In this document: positions 35,463 to 44,311 of the stretch, piece after piece
Position numbering within the stretch: position 1 is the first letter of the stretch
Layout: the number at the start of each line of letters is the position of its first letter
NCBI RefSeq assembly: GCF_026162625.1
Contig: NZ_JAOTBD010000018.1
Coordinates: 1-64,000 of the forward strand
Direction of reading: 5' to 3'
Source: Paracoccus beibuensis
Lineage (GTDB): Bacteria; Pseudomonadota; Alphaproteobacteria; Rhodobacterales; Rhodobacteraceae
DNA: 64,000 nucleotides
Made by a program: the position numbers and the translations under genes
The notes under the pieces: model-generated
The model's input: the letters and a program-made list of their open reading frames with translations, nothing else
Database searches by the model: none
What the model was told of the DNA's origin: nothing

Positions 35463-35834
35463 CTAGAGCCGCGCGACCATGGTGATGCCTTTGGCTCCAG
35501 GAATGACTGTGGCGGTGATGCCCAAATCCATCTGGGCGTTGAACAATCCGGTGGTGGTCTTGATTTCTTTGTACGCGTAATCTGACGGATCAAGCTTACG
35601 ACCAGATTGCTCAGCCCGCCGCCGTTCGCGGTACAGGTCCCTCTGAGTGACGACCACACCGAAACGACCTGTTTCCGGCTCGAAGGCCACCAAGTACCAA
35701 GAACCTCGAACCGTGTTTTGTGCCGGTACAGGATCTTCGGCACAAACAACGTGAAGCTCCCAACCGTCCCGCAGTTTTTCTCTGCACATGTCAAGGGTGA
35801 GCACCTCGTTGCTAACCTGGACTTGGTTGGTCAT
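35463..35834 (-). CDS. Hypothetical protein at the head of the transfer operon
   Basis: This is a 123-residue protein with no signal peptide ([21 protein letters not shown]...). It contains a mixed alpha/beta pattern with one region [29 protein letters not shown] and two cysteines. No family is recognised. GGGGAG lies at a suitable distance before the ATG. It is the first gene of the leftward virB series, about 120 bases before the transglycosylase signal peptide, so it may be regulatory or structural in conjugation. Base composition is less GC-rich than the virB genes. Confidence 0.65.
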   Translation of the reverse strand: MTNQVQVSNEVLTLDMCREKLRDGWELHVVCAEDPVPAQNTVRGSWYLVAFEPETGRFGVVVTQRDLYRERRRAEQSGRKLDPSDYAYKEIKTTTGLFNAQMDLGITATVIPGAKGITMVARL

Positions 35835-36330
35835 GCGACGCGCTCCCCAAAGGCAGTCTGACGCGTCTACGCCAGACTATCAAAATACGTATTCACAAGG
35901 CAAGTAGGTAAAACATTGATTTCCACCCCGGCTGCCGAGTCTTTGTTATCCGTGTTGGCCAAGACTCTTCAAGCTATGGCAACTCGATCGATGTGATCGT
36001 CTTCCGCTCAACTTTAGCTGATATTTGAGCAGCTTGATGCCGGGGAGATTTCGCCAGAACGAAACTGTTCGAGGCAACCTGAGACTGCCCATTTCGCGTC
36101 CGCCGGTGACTCTACCCGCGCATGCTGCCAGCAGCGGCTTCCAGCCAGTTTAGCCACCACGAACCATGACGGTCCCGACGAAGGTGTCTGCTGCCAAGCC
36201 TGCCCCAGCAGACATATCGACGAACAACCAGGCGTCGTTGCGCATCTTAGCGCTGGTGATCATTGCCACCCTCTCACCGCGCTCGCGATGACGGAGAGGA
36301 CCTATGCAAGAAAACGAAAGTCCAAATCCT
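35835..36330. other. Gene-free stretch between virB operon and rcgR-like gene
   Basis: No gene is supported. The sequence just upstream of 35834 on the minus strand is AT-rich (about 35870-35910) and is the likely place for the transfer operon promoter. The 3' end of the rcgR-like gene lies at the right end. No clear terminator was found. Confidence 0.45.
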
Positions 36331-37359
36331 TCAGGGGTAACGACGGAGTAATGCCCTTAATTTCAATCCGGATAAAATAACATAAGGGGGGATTGATAAA
36401 GAATAATGGCCGCAGTTTGCTTCCAGGATATCCAGCGTGGCTCCGGCGTCTTTCAGCCGGTCGACAAACCGCTTCGACAGTTCAGGTAACACAACCTTGT
36501 CTCTCAAGGCCAGAACAATCAAAATGTCCAAATCTGGCCGAGCTAGCTTGTCGGTGTAGTTCTCCAGGTTCAATGGACCCCAAGCCCTGTTTAGATCACG
36601 TAAATTGATCTTGGACTCCAAGCTCTCCCGGATCGATTGTGTTGCACGACCGGTCCAAACCATATCGGCAAGACTTCCTGCCGTCAAAAACAACGCAGCT
36701 TTCTTGACGGTGATATCGTGCGCTGCGATCAGTCCTGCTACCCAAGAGCCTAAACTTATTCCGAGTACGGATATCCCCTTGTAACCCTCGGCCCTGAGCC
36801 ATCGTATGAGCTTCCTGCCATCCAGTACTGCTTGCTTTACGGACCGGATCGTTCTGCCGAGATTGGCACTAAGCATATAGTCGGCATGAAAGGAGGCCGG
36901 ACGCTTGCGTTCGAGGTGATAGGGCAGGGCGATCTCAACAACCGTTACACCTTGCCGAGAAAAAAACTTTGCTAGCAGATCATTCCGGGATCGTGCATTC
37001 CAATGATGGAACACGACCAACGCCTGATCCAAAGACCTGCCGGTTGTAATCTTAGCGAACGCCGTATTGTTCTCGTTAGTCTCCGTGGCGATATCTGAGG
37101 GGAAACTGATCCATCCATTTCGAGCTTCGATGGATATATCAGGTCCAATCGGTTCATCGAAGTACGAAGGGTCTGCAACGGCTTGATCGGCAAGGTCACA
37201 AAAGTCTGCAACACTGGCGACGCTGCCGGCCCTTGGGAAGGCCAATTCGGAAGCAAGGACAAAGTCCGTTGCCTTCTTTCCTTCCTCTCCGCGCTGCGCT
37301 CGGCGTTCATCCCAACGATCAAGCCAGCTGTGGTACATGGGGATCGTCCTCTCGCTCAT
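36331..37359 (-). CDS. rcgR: Alpha/beta hydrolase, RcgR-like (putative quorum-lactone hydrolase)
   Basis: This is a 342-residue alpha/beta hydrolase. The nucleophile elbow is GISLGSW (about 197-203). Upstream strands read ALVVFHHWNARSRND, and a late Asp (VLALRDKVV) and His (NCGHYSL) can complete the triad. It lacks a signal peptide. It overlaps the 554-residue membrane protein by four bases, so the two form an operon. That pairing matches the RcgA/RcgR families as I recall them from rhizobial conjugative plasmids, where they affect conjugation. The lactone-hydrolase role is a family-level proposal and not visible here. Lower GC than neighbours. Confidence 0.65.
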   Translation of the reverse strand: MSERTIPMYHSWLDRWDERRAQRGEEGKKATDFVLASELAFPRAGSVASVADFCDLADQAVADPSYFDEPIGPDISIEARNGWISFPSDIATETNENNTAFAKITTGRSLDQALVVFHHWNARSRNDLLAKFFSRQGVTVVEIALPYHLERKRPASFHADYMLSANLGRTIRSVKQAVLDGRKLIRWLRAEGYKGISVLGISLGSWVAGLIAAHDITVKKAALFLTAGSLADMVWTGRATQSIRESLESKINLRDLNRAWGPLNLENYTDKLARPDLDILIVLALRDKVVLPELSKRFVDRLKDAGATLDILEANCGHYSLSIPPYVILSGLKLRALLRRYP

Positions 37360-39020
37360 CTTCCCAGCCGAAAAGCTGGATTGATCAAACTGTATATCGC
37401 GAGAAGCCCGCCGAGGCTTAGCAAGATGGAAAAGCCGGTGAAGACATCGATGAGCAGGTAGGTAGCTACAAGCAGCCCCACAACCCCAAACATCATTCCC
37501 AAACGCACACCAGGCTGGCCGAAGGTATCACCTTGCCGCTTTTCATGTGAAGCGTCAGCATTATTGAGCGCTTTTGCCTTGGCAAAAATCGAGCGAACTC
37601 GAGCGGCTCCATGCAGGAAGACTGCACACGTCGTCAATGCGACGAGAAGGCTGCTATAAAGTGTGGGTCTACTGTAGGAGAGGCGATCAGTGCTTGCTTG
37701 TTGTCCGATCACGGCCGACATCAGGTCGTCAACAAACCACGTGACGATGGTCTCTGCCCGCGACAACATGAACATGTTTTGAAGCTTCATGCAGATTGCA
37801 ATGAGAAGCCCTAAAATGGTGCATCGGTATATGCCAAGCATCACTCTGGTGCAGGCCTCAAGAAGTTCTTTCTGATTGTCGGCAGTTGACCAGAGTTCTG
37901 ACGTCTGTCCGATCTTTGATAAATCATGAGCCAGCGTGAAGAGTAAAATCAGGCCTGCGAAGAAAATAAAGAAGCATATACCCATATAGAGGTATGCAGC
38001 GCCAGTGAAGACGATTGCCTCTGGAACCGATATAATGTCTGGACGAAGAATTGCTATACGGCCCCAGTCCACACCAAAGTTGCCCGGATCGCTCGTCAGC
38101 AGCGGGACCAAGCACTCGTTGATCCATTGCGCTACAGAGGCAATGAGCAAACAAACAAGAAGACTTGCCCAGTATGGATATGAATAATCTTCAACGCGGC
38201 GCATCCAGTCACGGGTACACTGGTCTTTTCGTCCCCGTGTAAACTTCACGCGCCCTTCTTCTTTCCAGTAGGCGATTAATTCACCCGCGAACATGAGATA
38301 CAGGGGAAGGATCACCAGGAAGAGAATTGTCCAATTCGGCGCCCACAGAAACCCCACCTGCTTGGTCCCTTCGTTCGGTTGGTCATAGATAACGCTATGA
38401 ATATCGACAACGTACGACAGGAAGCCCAGTGCCACGGCGCCCGCAAACACCGTTGCCGGCAAATCCAGCAAGGATCGGCGACTGAAGAGTGCCTCGGATC
38501 GACTTGCCAGGCTGAAGCGTCGAAACGATCCAGCAGGGATGTTCTCGCTTGATGTCTCTGGCGGCGGGGCTGCCTCGTTACGGGAGGACGCAGATGGAGC
38601 CGTATCTGTGTTCTCCAAGGCACTGAGCCCATCTCCGCCGGTCTGCTTCCGTCTCCTGGCTGTCAGCCGTGATTGCGCCGTGCTGAGTTCTACCTGCCAA
38701 TCGCCGGTCGCGACCGGATCATCACATCCTAGAATTCTCGCCAGCCATCGGATGTTGCTAGGGCTGATGCCCTTGTCGTTCTCCTGAAACCAAAGCTGCA
38801 CCGTTCTCAGATCCACCCCATCCCGATTGCCCTCGATCTGTGAGATTGCTTCTGCAAGAAGCTCGGGCGTCCATGGGCCAGCGGGAAACCCATCGTTGTC
38901 CGCTGGCCGACCCGCACCGACGGCAGCTATTCGGGCGAAGAGTTCCTTGAAGTCACTCCCGTCTTTCGGGGGTGGCAGAAAAAACTTATTGTTCTTTTTG
39001 AAAGGAGTGGCGGGTTCCAT
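37356..39020 (-). CDS. rcgA: Multi-spanning membrane protein with N-terminal HTH-like domain, RcgA-like
   Basis: This 554-residue protein has a soluble N-terminus (1-165) containing a helix-turn-helix-like segment LRTVQLWFQENDKGISPSNIRWLARILGCDDP (about 71-102). About eight hydrophobic segments follow (around 185-205, 225-245, 285-305, 340-370, 405-420, 455-475, 510-530 and 530-550). A DNA-binding-like head on a membrane body is unusual and fits a sensor or signal-linked regulator. It overlaps the RcgR-like hydrolase gene. I recall the name RcgA for a family of putative transporters next to conjugation genes in rhizobia. The ligand is unknown. Confidence 0.65.
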   Translation of the reverse strand: MEPATPFKKNNKFFLPPPKDGSDFKELFARIAAVGAGRPADNDGFPAGPWTPELLAEAISQIEGNRDGVDLRTVQLWFQENDKGISPSNIRWLARILGCDDPVATGDWQVELSTAQSRLTARRRKQTGGDGLSALENTDTAPSASSRNEAAPPPETSSENIPAGSFRRFSLASRSEALFSRRSLLDLPATVFAGAVALGFLSYVVDIHSVIYDQPNEGTKQVGFLWAPNWTILFLVILPLYLMFAGELIAYWKEEGRVKFTRGRKDQCTRDWMRRVEDYSYPYWASLLVCLLIASVAQWINECLVPLLTSDPGNFGVDWGRIAILRPDIISVPEAIVFTGAAYLYMGICFFIFFAGLILLFTLAHDLSKIGQTSELWSTADNQKELLEACTRVMLGIYRCTILGLLIAICMKLQNMFMLSRAETIVTWFVDDLMSAVIGQQASTDRLSYSRPTLYSSLLVALTTCAVFLHGAARVRSIFAKAKALNNADASHEKRQGDTFGQPGVRLGMMFGVVGLLVATYLLIDVFTGFSILLSLGGLLAIYSLINPAFRLGR

Positions 39021-39184
39021 TTCGTTTCGTTTCGCCTGATTTCATATCCTCTCGTGACTTCTTTCCTTATGGAAGCACAGCTACCGGGGGTGCAGAAAGG
39101 GTTTTGTCAGTTCGAGCGTGAACGAGACCTGACACAAGCCCCTCTTTTGCGGGCCGAGAGATTGCCCACTGGGTGGAGGGATAG

Positions 39185-39394
39185 ATGATGCATCAGGATC
39201 AGACGACAAAACGGGAAGCGGTCCTCACGAAAACGGTTGTCGAGGGTCAGACAACCCGTGCGCTTTATCGCTGGAACACGGGTGAGTTTTCCCAGATTTC
39301 TGTTCCCGAAAACTTCTTCTTCGATCCATCGAGGGCCATCCGCCCGCGGACGTACTCGCAATCGCCGGTTGCCACGCAGGCACAGGTGGAGTAA
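39185..39394 (+). CDS. Small hypothetical protein divergent from rcgA
   Basis: This is a 69-residue soluble protein (MMHQDQTTKREAVLTKTVVEGQ...) with no hydrophobic segment. It starts 164 bases from the divergent rcgA-like start. GGTGGAGGG lies before the tandem ATGs at 39185 and 39188, and either could be used. No family is recognised. Divergent placement beside a regulator suggests shared control. A peptide signal or DNA-binding partner is possible but not supported by sequence. Confidence 0.5.
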   Translation: MMHQDQTTKREAVLTKTVVEGQTTRALYRWNTGEFSQISVPENFFFDPSRAIRPRTYSQSPVATQAQVE

Positions 39395-39432
39395 TCATAA
39401 TACCGATCTGCATGGCAGATAGGTGTAATGAC

Positions 39433-40005
39433 ATGGCTGGCTGGCGCAGGATACGCGACATCGTCACGGGCGGGCTGATCATCGCAGTCCCGGCGCTCAT
39501 GCCCTCTTCTGCCCTCGCCTATCCCATCGATTGCGCCATCTTGCTCTGCATGGCTGGCGGCTTTCCGGCATCGGCCGAATGCTCGGCGGCCAAAGCCGAG
39601 GTCATACGTCGCATCACCCCCTGGCCTGTCGAGCCGCCGTTGCAACTCTGGCGATGTCCCCTGGGGATCAGTCCCGGCCTGCCGGTTGGAGGCGAGGGAA
39701 CCTTGCCGCCGGAGATCGCAGCATATCGTGACGCGATCGAGGTCTGGCACCTTGCCAAGCACGTGACGAGTGGCAGTGGAGGCCGGGACATGGTTCTGAC
39801 GACCGTACGAGGCACCTACGATGCGTCTGGTCGCCTTGTGCGGCAAAGCGTTGACGAGGAGGACTGGCCTGCATGGCTGGACCCCGCAGTTCGGGCCAGA
39901 ACCGGGAGCACGCTGCTAAATGAGTACGGTCCAAGCTTTCGGGCCGTCGTGCTGCGCATGCGGGATCACACCGGTGCATACTCCACGGAGTGGGTCAGCT
40001 ACTGA
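39433..40005 (+). CDS. Secreted hypothetical protein
   Basis: This is a 190-residue exported protein with a signal peptide (about 1-27, GGLIIAVPALMPSSALAYP). The mature region contains several cysteines (IDCAILLCMAGGF, AECSAAKA, LWRCPLG), a WPVEPPLQLWRCP block, and a C-terminal half with YDASGRLVRQSVDEED. I do not recognise a named family, although similar proteins occur near replication genes of rhodobacteral plasmids. The ATG at 39433 has AGGTG 7 bases upstream and gives the cleaner signal peptide. A start at 39412 is possible. Confidence 0.6.
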   Translation: MAGWRRIRDIVTGGLIIAVPALMPSSALAYPIDCAILLCMAGGFPASAECSAAKAEVIRRITPWPVEPPLQLWRCPLGISPGLPVGGEGTLPPEIAAYRDAIEVWHLAKHVTSGSGGRDMVLTTVRGTYDASGRLVRQSVDEEDWPAWLDPAVRARTGSTLLNEYGPSFRAVVLRMRDHTGAYSTEWVSY

Positions 40006-40085
40006 TGCCTGTATCGCCGTGGAGCATGCCACGACAATGAGAAGGGACAACGAGGTCATACAAACGATCACTGAGACATAGAAAA

Positions 40086-40099
40086 CCCCCGCGCGGGGT
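40086..40099 (-). terminator. Candidate intrinsic terminator, minus strand
   Basis: The GC-rich palindrome CCCCGCGCGGGG is followed on the minus strand by TTTTC. It would stop leftward transcripts coming from the repC upstream region, for example an antisense RNA. Confidence 0.4.
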
Positions 40100-40198
40100 C
40101 CGCACGAGGGAAGGTTCGATAACACAGGTTTGCAGACCTGTATCAGCTCTACTTGTTAGGAGCGATCGTGATTGAATCCGTCCCAAAAATCAAGCGTG

Positions 40199-40228
40199 AA
40201 AACGCATCCGTGCGAACGAATGCGTTTT
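40199..40228 (-). ncRNA. Candidate antisense (ctRNA-like) hairpin upstream of repC
   Basis: A perfect 9-bp stem AAAACGCAT/ATGCGTTTT (arms 40199-40207 and 40220-40228) encloses a 12-nt loop and lies 38 bases before the repC start codon. Read on the minus strand, the stem is followed by TTTT, the shape of an intrinsic terminator at the end of a leftward RNA. RepC genes are commonly controlled by a small counter-transcribed RNA encoded just upstream. No confident promoter for it was found. Confidence 0.5.
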
Positions 40229-40265
40229 GGCTGCGGCTCCCGTGCTCCCAGTTCTTGAGGAGCAA

Positions 40266-41513
40266 ATGGCACGAACGTTCACAGCAAAGGCCCATCCTTA
40301 TCGCGATCTCCCAGCCTACCCAATCCTGCCATTTGGATGGCAGCGCGACGCTTTCATTCACCTTGTGGAGCGGGTCGCCCCGCATCTCGGCGTTGGCCGG
40401 GCAGCGGCCCATACGTGGACCCGGCTGGCTGCCATGACCCGGCCGACAGATTGGGTAGAGCCCGACCGAGAGCCCAGCGTTTATTCCGCTGCGTCCGAAC
40501 TGGCAAAATTGCTTGCTCTTTCCGAGGCACGGTTGCGCGCACATACGGCACGGCTCGAACAGGCAGGGCTTCTCGAGCGAAGGACAGCCGCAAATGGCAG
40601 CCGATCCCGCTACGCCGGAACCGGACTGTTCTTCAGTGGTATCATTGCCCGGTTTTCCGATTTGCTTGCTCTCGATGCGCAGCTGACCACAGCACGGCAC
40701 AAGGCCATCTATCTTCGGGGTCAACGCAGTACTCATTGGCGCTGTCTCCGCCGGGCTCTGGAGCAGCTCCGCGACCTTGCCTCCCAGGATGCCCGTGTCC
40801 AAGCCATGGAGGATGCCTGGGCTGCATGGCCTCGTGCCGACCGGCTGCATGCCATGACGCTGGACGCGCTTGCCGCCCACGAGAGGGAAGCGGATACCCT
40901 GACGCGGGCCGCCCTCGATCTGCTCGAAACGCTCCAAAAATCAGTCGACCAACCGCTCGAAAACGAGCGGTCCCATCTACAAGATACAAGCGAAGATTTT
41001 TCCTTGTCTTGTGATGCCCGCGCCGAGGACAGACTGCCTATGGCTGAGCCGGCGTTCGCCCAACCTTCTCGCCTGTCACGGGTGAGCGGCAGACCAGACG
41101 CCGCGGACGCACGTAAGAGTGGAACGAACGCTGCCGGACGCGAATGGCTTATCAAGCTCGGCCCGGAGCGCTTGTTCCGGCTCGCCTCACCCGAGATGCA
41201 GTTCTACCTTTCCGGGCGGGCCGATCCCGAGCGCCTGAGGTTTCACGACTTCATCTGGACGGCTGAGCGGCGTGTGCTGGAACTGAGCATTCACCCCTCC
41301 GCCTGGTCCGATGCCTGCACGGCCATGGGCGAGGACGGCGCAACGGTGGCCATGTTGATCCTTGACGCGCGCCGGGACGATCCCGTGGCGCCGATCATCA
41401 GCCCCGGCGGCTATCTGCGGGGCATGACACGGGCCTGGCTGCAGGGTCACCTGAACATGATGGGCAGTCTGATCGGCCTCAGTGAACGTCGGCGCCGGGA
41501 GGAGGCGTTGTGA
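40266..41513 (+). CDS. repC: RepC-type plasmid replication initiator
   Basis: This is a 415-residue initiator. The N-terminal region contains a winged-helix-like block (SEARLRAHTARLEQAGLLERRTAANGSRSRYAGTG, about 95-130). The C-terminal region ends in the family motif ISPGGYLRGMTRAWLQGHLNMMGSL. RepC proteins bind an origin often located inside their own gene. No repA or repB partition genes adjoin it, so this is a stand-alone RepC replicon, or partition is elsewhere. The ATG at 40266 has GAGGAG just upstream. A truncated second repC copy is present at 59076. Confidence 0.82.
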   Translation: MARTFTAKAHPYRDLPAYPILPFGWQRDAFIHLVERVAPHLGVGRAAAHTWTRLAAMTRPTDWVEPDREPSVYSAASELAKLLALSEARLRAHTARLEQAGLLERRTAANGSRSRYAGTGLFFSGIIARFSDLLALDAQLTTARHKAIYLRGQRSTHWRCLRRALEQLRDLASQDARVQAMEDAWAAWPRADRLHAMTLDALAAHEREADTLTRAALDLLETLQKSVDQPLENERSHLQDTSEDFSLSCDARAEDRLPMAEPAFAQPSRLSRVSGRPDAADARKSGTNAAGREWLIKLGPERLFRLASPEMQFYLSGRADPERLRFHDFIWTAERRVLELSIHPSAWSDACTAMGEDGATVAMLILDARRDDPVAPIISPGGYLRGMTRAWLQGHLNMMGSLIGLSERRRREEAL

Positions 41514-41857
41514 CGCATCATCGCTTCATCACCGCCGCCCTGCTGTCGGGGCTTTCGATCCTCCCTACCGCAACGGCGCAGGCTCCGGTCTGCGTGCCAC
41601 CCGAGGAGCCCTGGGTTCCGGAGCGAGACGCGGATATCCAGGCCTATGTCGATCTGGTGGCGGCTGATTTCGAGCGGTACTTCTCGGCATTGACCCAGCA
41701 TTTCCAGTGCCTGGATCAGGCATGGCAGGATAGCCTCGCGCGGGGCCGCGCCGTTTCCGCCGCGCGCGAGACCTTCGTGCAGCGTGCGACAGCGCTTGGC
41801 CTCCGGGCGCGTCTCGGGGTCGATCCGCAGCCGCCGTCAGACGGGAGGCCGAAATGA
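41510..41857 (+). CDS. Secreted hypothetical protein downstream of repC
   Basis: This is a 115-residue exported protein with a signal peptide (ALLSGLSILPTATA). The mature region begins QAPVCVPPEEPWVP and continues as helical sequence with a second cysteine (HFQCLDQAW), possibly disulphide-bonded to the first. It overlaps repC by four bases and the thermonuclease gene by four bases, indicating one transcript. A truncated homologue follows the second repC stump at 59180, so the gene travels with repC. The function is unknown. Confidence 0.75.
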   Translation: MTHHRFITAALLSGLSILPTATAQAPVCVPPEEPWVPERDADIQAYVDLVAADFERYFSALTQHFQCLDQAWQDSLARGRAVSAARETFVQRATALGLRARLGVDPQPPSDGRPK

Positions 41858-42384
41858 GCAAAGCGGCTTGGCTCGCCCTGCTTGTCCTCATGGCGGCAAT
41901 GCTCGTGCTGGGCGCGCAGGAACACATGACCCCTGCGACTCGTGTGACAGGCCCTGCGCGGGTGATCGATGGCGACACGCTTGTCATCGGCGGGCGGCGG
42001 ATCCGCATCCTCGGCATAGATGCCCCGGAACGGGACCAGACCTGCCACGACGCTGCCGGGGAGACATGGACCTGCGGCGGGGCTGCCAGACAAGCCCTAG
42101 CGGCGCGCATCGCTCGGCAGCCGGTATCCTGCCATGTCGCGGGTCCGGACCGCTACGGCCGCGATCTGGCACGCTGCTCAACAGGCGGCACCAATCTGGC
42201 CGCGTGGCTGGTCCGCGAGGGATGGGCCGTTCCCGCGGGCGAGGAGCAGGGCCGGTACAGGGCGGCCGCGCGTGAGGCGGAGGCCAGGGGGGCAGGCATG
42301 TGGCGCGGCAGCTTCATGCGGCCGGCGGACTGGCGCAGGGCAGGGGACCGGCCGCACAGGGAGGGAGCGGACGATGAGCGCTGA
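41854..42384 (+). CDS. Thermonuclease-family (SNase-like) protein
   Basis: This 176-residue exported or membrane-anchored nuclease has an N-terminal hydrophobic segment (7-22). A staphylococcal nuclease-like domain then reads ARVIDGDTLVIGGRRIRILGIDAPERDQTC, with catalytic-type residues Asp, Arg and Glu visible and DRYGRDLARC downstream. Such proteins on conjugative plasmids are thought to degrade nucleic acid outside the cytoplasm. The role here is not known. It overlaps its upstream neighbour (ATGA) and the following DUF1173 gene. Confidence 0.88.
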   Translation: MSKAAWLALLVLMAAMLVLGAQEHMTPATRVTGPARVIDGDTLVIGGRRIRILGIDAPERDQTCHDAAGETWTCGGAARQALAARIARQPVSCHVAGPDRYGRDLARCSTGGTNLAAWLVREGWAVPAGEEQGRYRAAAREAEARGAGMWRGSFMRPADWRRAGDRPHREGADDER

Positions 42385-43591
42385 GGGCAGGTGCTACCGG
42401 CTGGGGCATGTCCGCTTTTGCGACGATGCGCCCGAGCTGCAAGGGATCCTCGCCCGGGCGCATGACGGTCATGCCCGCCCACTCTGCCAGTGCTGCGAGG
42501 CCGAACCGCCCATGTATGTGGCCTTGATCAATGGTGTGTTTCACCTCAAGCGTATGCCCGGCACCGGACATACGCATGACCTTGCCTGCCCGTCCTTCGA
42601 TCCACCCCCGGAACTCTCCGGGCTGGGGCCACTCTCCGGACAGGCCATCGTCACGGACGAGGCAGGCGACACGATGCTCAGGCTCGGCTTTTCGCTGTCC
42701 CTGCGCGGCAGCAGGCCGTCCGCGCCCACGGGTGAGGATGAAGCGGACACCGTATCGGTGACCGCCAGCCCGCGCAGGCTGCGGCTCCTTGCCCTTTTGC
42801 ACTATCTTTGGGACGCTGCGGGACTGACGACATGGCGCAAGGCTTACGGGCGGCGCAGCTGGTGGATCGTGCACCGCGAGCTCTGCCTTGCGGCGGCCCG
42901 AGCCCGGACCCGGTCTGGGCCGCTGTCGGACATTCTCTTTGTTCCGCCTCCCTACGTCCTCGAGGACAAGGAGCGCCTGGCAGGCGAACGGCGGCGCTTT
43001 CTCCACAGGCTGCGGCCTGTGGCGGGCAAGCCCACGGGGCTCGGCCTGCTGGTGGCCGAGCTCAAGGCTCAGGAGCCCGCGCAATACGGCCGCAAGCTCC
43101 GCTTCAAGCATCTGCCAGACTTTTCCGTTTTCGTCGACAGCGACACGGCCAAGCGGTTCGACAGGGCTGCTGCCCGAAAGGTGCGGCTCGTCGAGGCCAC
43201 GCCGAACAGTCACCTGATGGCCATCGCGACCTTTGCCGTGAAAGGCAGTTATGCCGAGATCCGGGAGATTGCCATGATGGCGGTCGATGCACGGTGGATC
43301 CCCTTTGCGGGCGAGCGCGATCATGCGTTGCTCCAAGCCTTGGCCGAGCGGGATTTCGTCCGCTGCCTGCCCTACAACCTGCCGGCGGATGCGCCCATTG
43401 CCACCGCCGTTCTGCTCGATGGCGACGGACCGATCGCGCTCTATGTGCCGGCACCGGACATGTCGGCGGATCGCGAGGAGGATCTGCGCCGGATCGCGGC
43501 AGAGGGTCTTTATCCGGCCTGGCACTGGCCAGCGGGGGTTTTCGACATGCCGGAGCTCCCGCGGCGCGTGGACCATGGCGCACGGACCTGA
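42374..43591 (+). CDS. DUF1173 family protein
   Basis: This 405-residue protein has an N-terminal Cys cluster (RPLCQCCEAEPPMYVA and later HDLACPSF), which may bind zinc, followed by the long DUF1173 region. Recognisable stretches are LLALLHYLWDAAGLTTWRKAY and RSWWIVHRELCLAA. No catalytic motif is evident, and the function is unknown. The family is typical of alphaproteobacterial plasmids and integrative elements. The ATG at 42374 overlaps the thermonuclease stop by 11 bases and continues the repC transcript. Confidence 0.85.
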   Translation: MSAEGRCYRLGHVRFCDDAPELQGILARAHDGHARPLCQCCEAEPPMYVALINGVFHLKRMPGTGHTHDLACPSFDPPPELSGLGPLSGQAIVTDEAGDTMLRLGFSLSLRGSRPSAPTGEDEADTVSVTASPRRLRLLALLHYLWDAAGLTTWRKAYGRRSWWIVHRELCLAAARARTRSGPLSDILFVPPPYVLEDKERLAGERRRFLHRLRPVAGKPTGLGLLVAELKAQEPAQYGRKLRFKHLPDFSVFVDSDTAKRFDRAAARKVRLVEATPNSHLMAIATFAVKGSYAEIREIAMMAVDARWIPFAGERDHALLQALAERDFVRCLPYNLPADAPIATAVLLDGDGPIALYVPAPDMSADREEDLRRIAAEGLYPAWHWPAGVFDMPELPRRVDHGART

Positions 43592-43955
43592 TCCACGCCC
43601 TCGGGCAAACATCGATCACACTCCGCCTGCTTGGTGGTACGGTGGTTCTGTCGCGTGTCGCATGGCCCGCAGGCCAAGTGGTGTGCGTGATCCATCAGCG
43701 AGACGAATCCCTGCTGGCGGATTGATTCCGATTTGTCATTGGACCTGCCGGGATGTTGGGCAGAGACTCTTTGCCATGATGCTAGAAACAGGCCGCAGCG
43801 CTTCCTCGGACGGTAATCCGGGCGACGACTGGGACCCGGACCGGGCTCCAGGCGTGGCCTTGTGCCGAAGCCCTGCGGCCTTGCCAGAGGTTTCTCTGCA
43901 GCAGGCCTCATACCCTTGCTGCACGCCACCCCCATGACACAGGGAGGACACGTCC
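43592..43955. other. Gene-free stretch
   Basis: No gene, RNA or convincing terminator is seen between the DUF1173 gene and the small zinc-finger gene. The right end carries an AGGGAGGA ribosome-binding site for the latter. Confidence 0.45.
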
Positions 43956-44189
43956 ATGCCCAACTTCACCGCGCATCAACATCCGGCCCTGGCGGTCGGC
44001 TGTCCCACCTGCGGCAAGGCACCCGATGAATGGTGCTGCGGCGCCAACGGCCAGCTGTCGCGCGATCTGCACAGGGCGCGCCAGGCGGAGGCCGACCGTG
44101 AGTTCGTCGAGCAGTATGGCGATCTTGCCGCCATCGTTCCTGCCGCGACCGGTTGGCTGATCGACCCGCATGGACGCGAGCGGGATTGA
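43956..44189 (+). CDS. Small zinc-finger-like protein
   Basis: This 77-residue protein contains CPTCGKAPDEWCC (about 16-28), followed by a HRARQAEADREF helix. This resembles the phage/plasmid zinc-finger pattern CPxCGxxPxxxC...HRAR. It may bind DNA or act as an adaptor. No other domain is present. AGGGAGGA lies before the ATG. It is the last rightward gene before the convergent recD2-like gene. Confidence 0.7.
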   Translation: MPNFTAHQHPALAVGCPTCGKAPDEWCCGANGQLSRDLHRARQAEADREFVEQYGDLAAIVPAATGWLIDPHGRERD

Positions 44190-44311
44190 GGACTTCAAGA
44201 GACGCGGTGGCATTGTGATAAGGATGCGCCGCCCGCTCGGCTTGCAGAGAGCCTCATACGCTCCTTGTGCTAGGGATCGGTCCGTTGAGAAGCCGAAGGC
44301 CCAGGATACCG

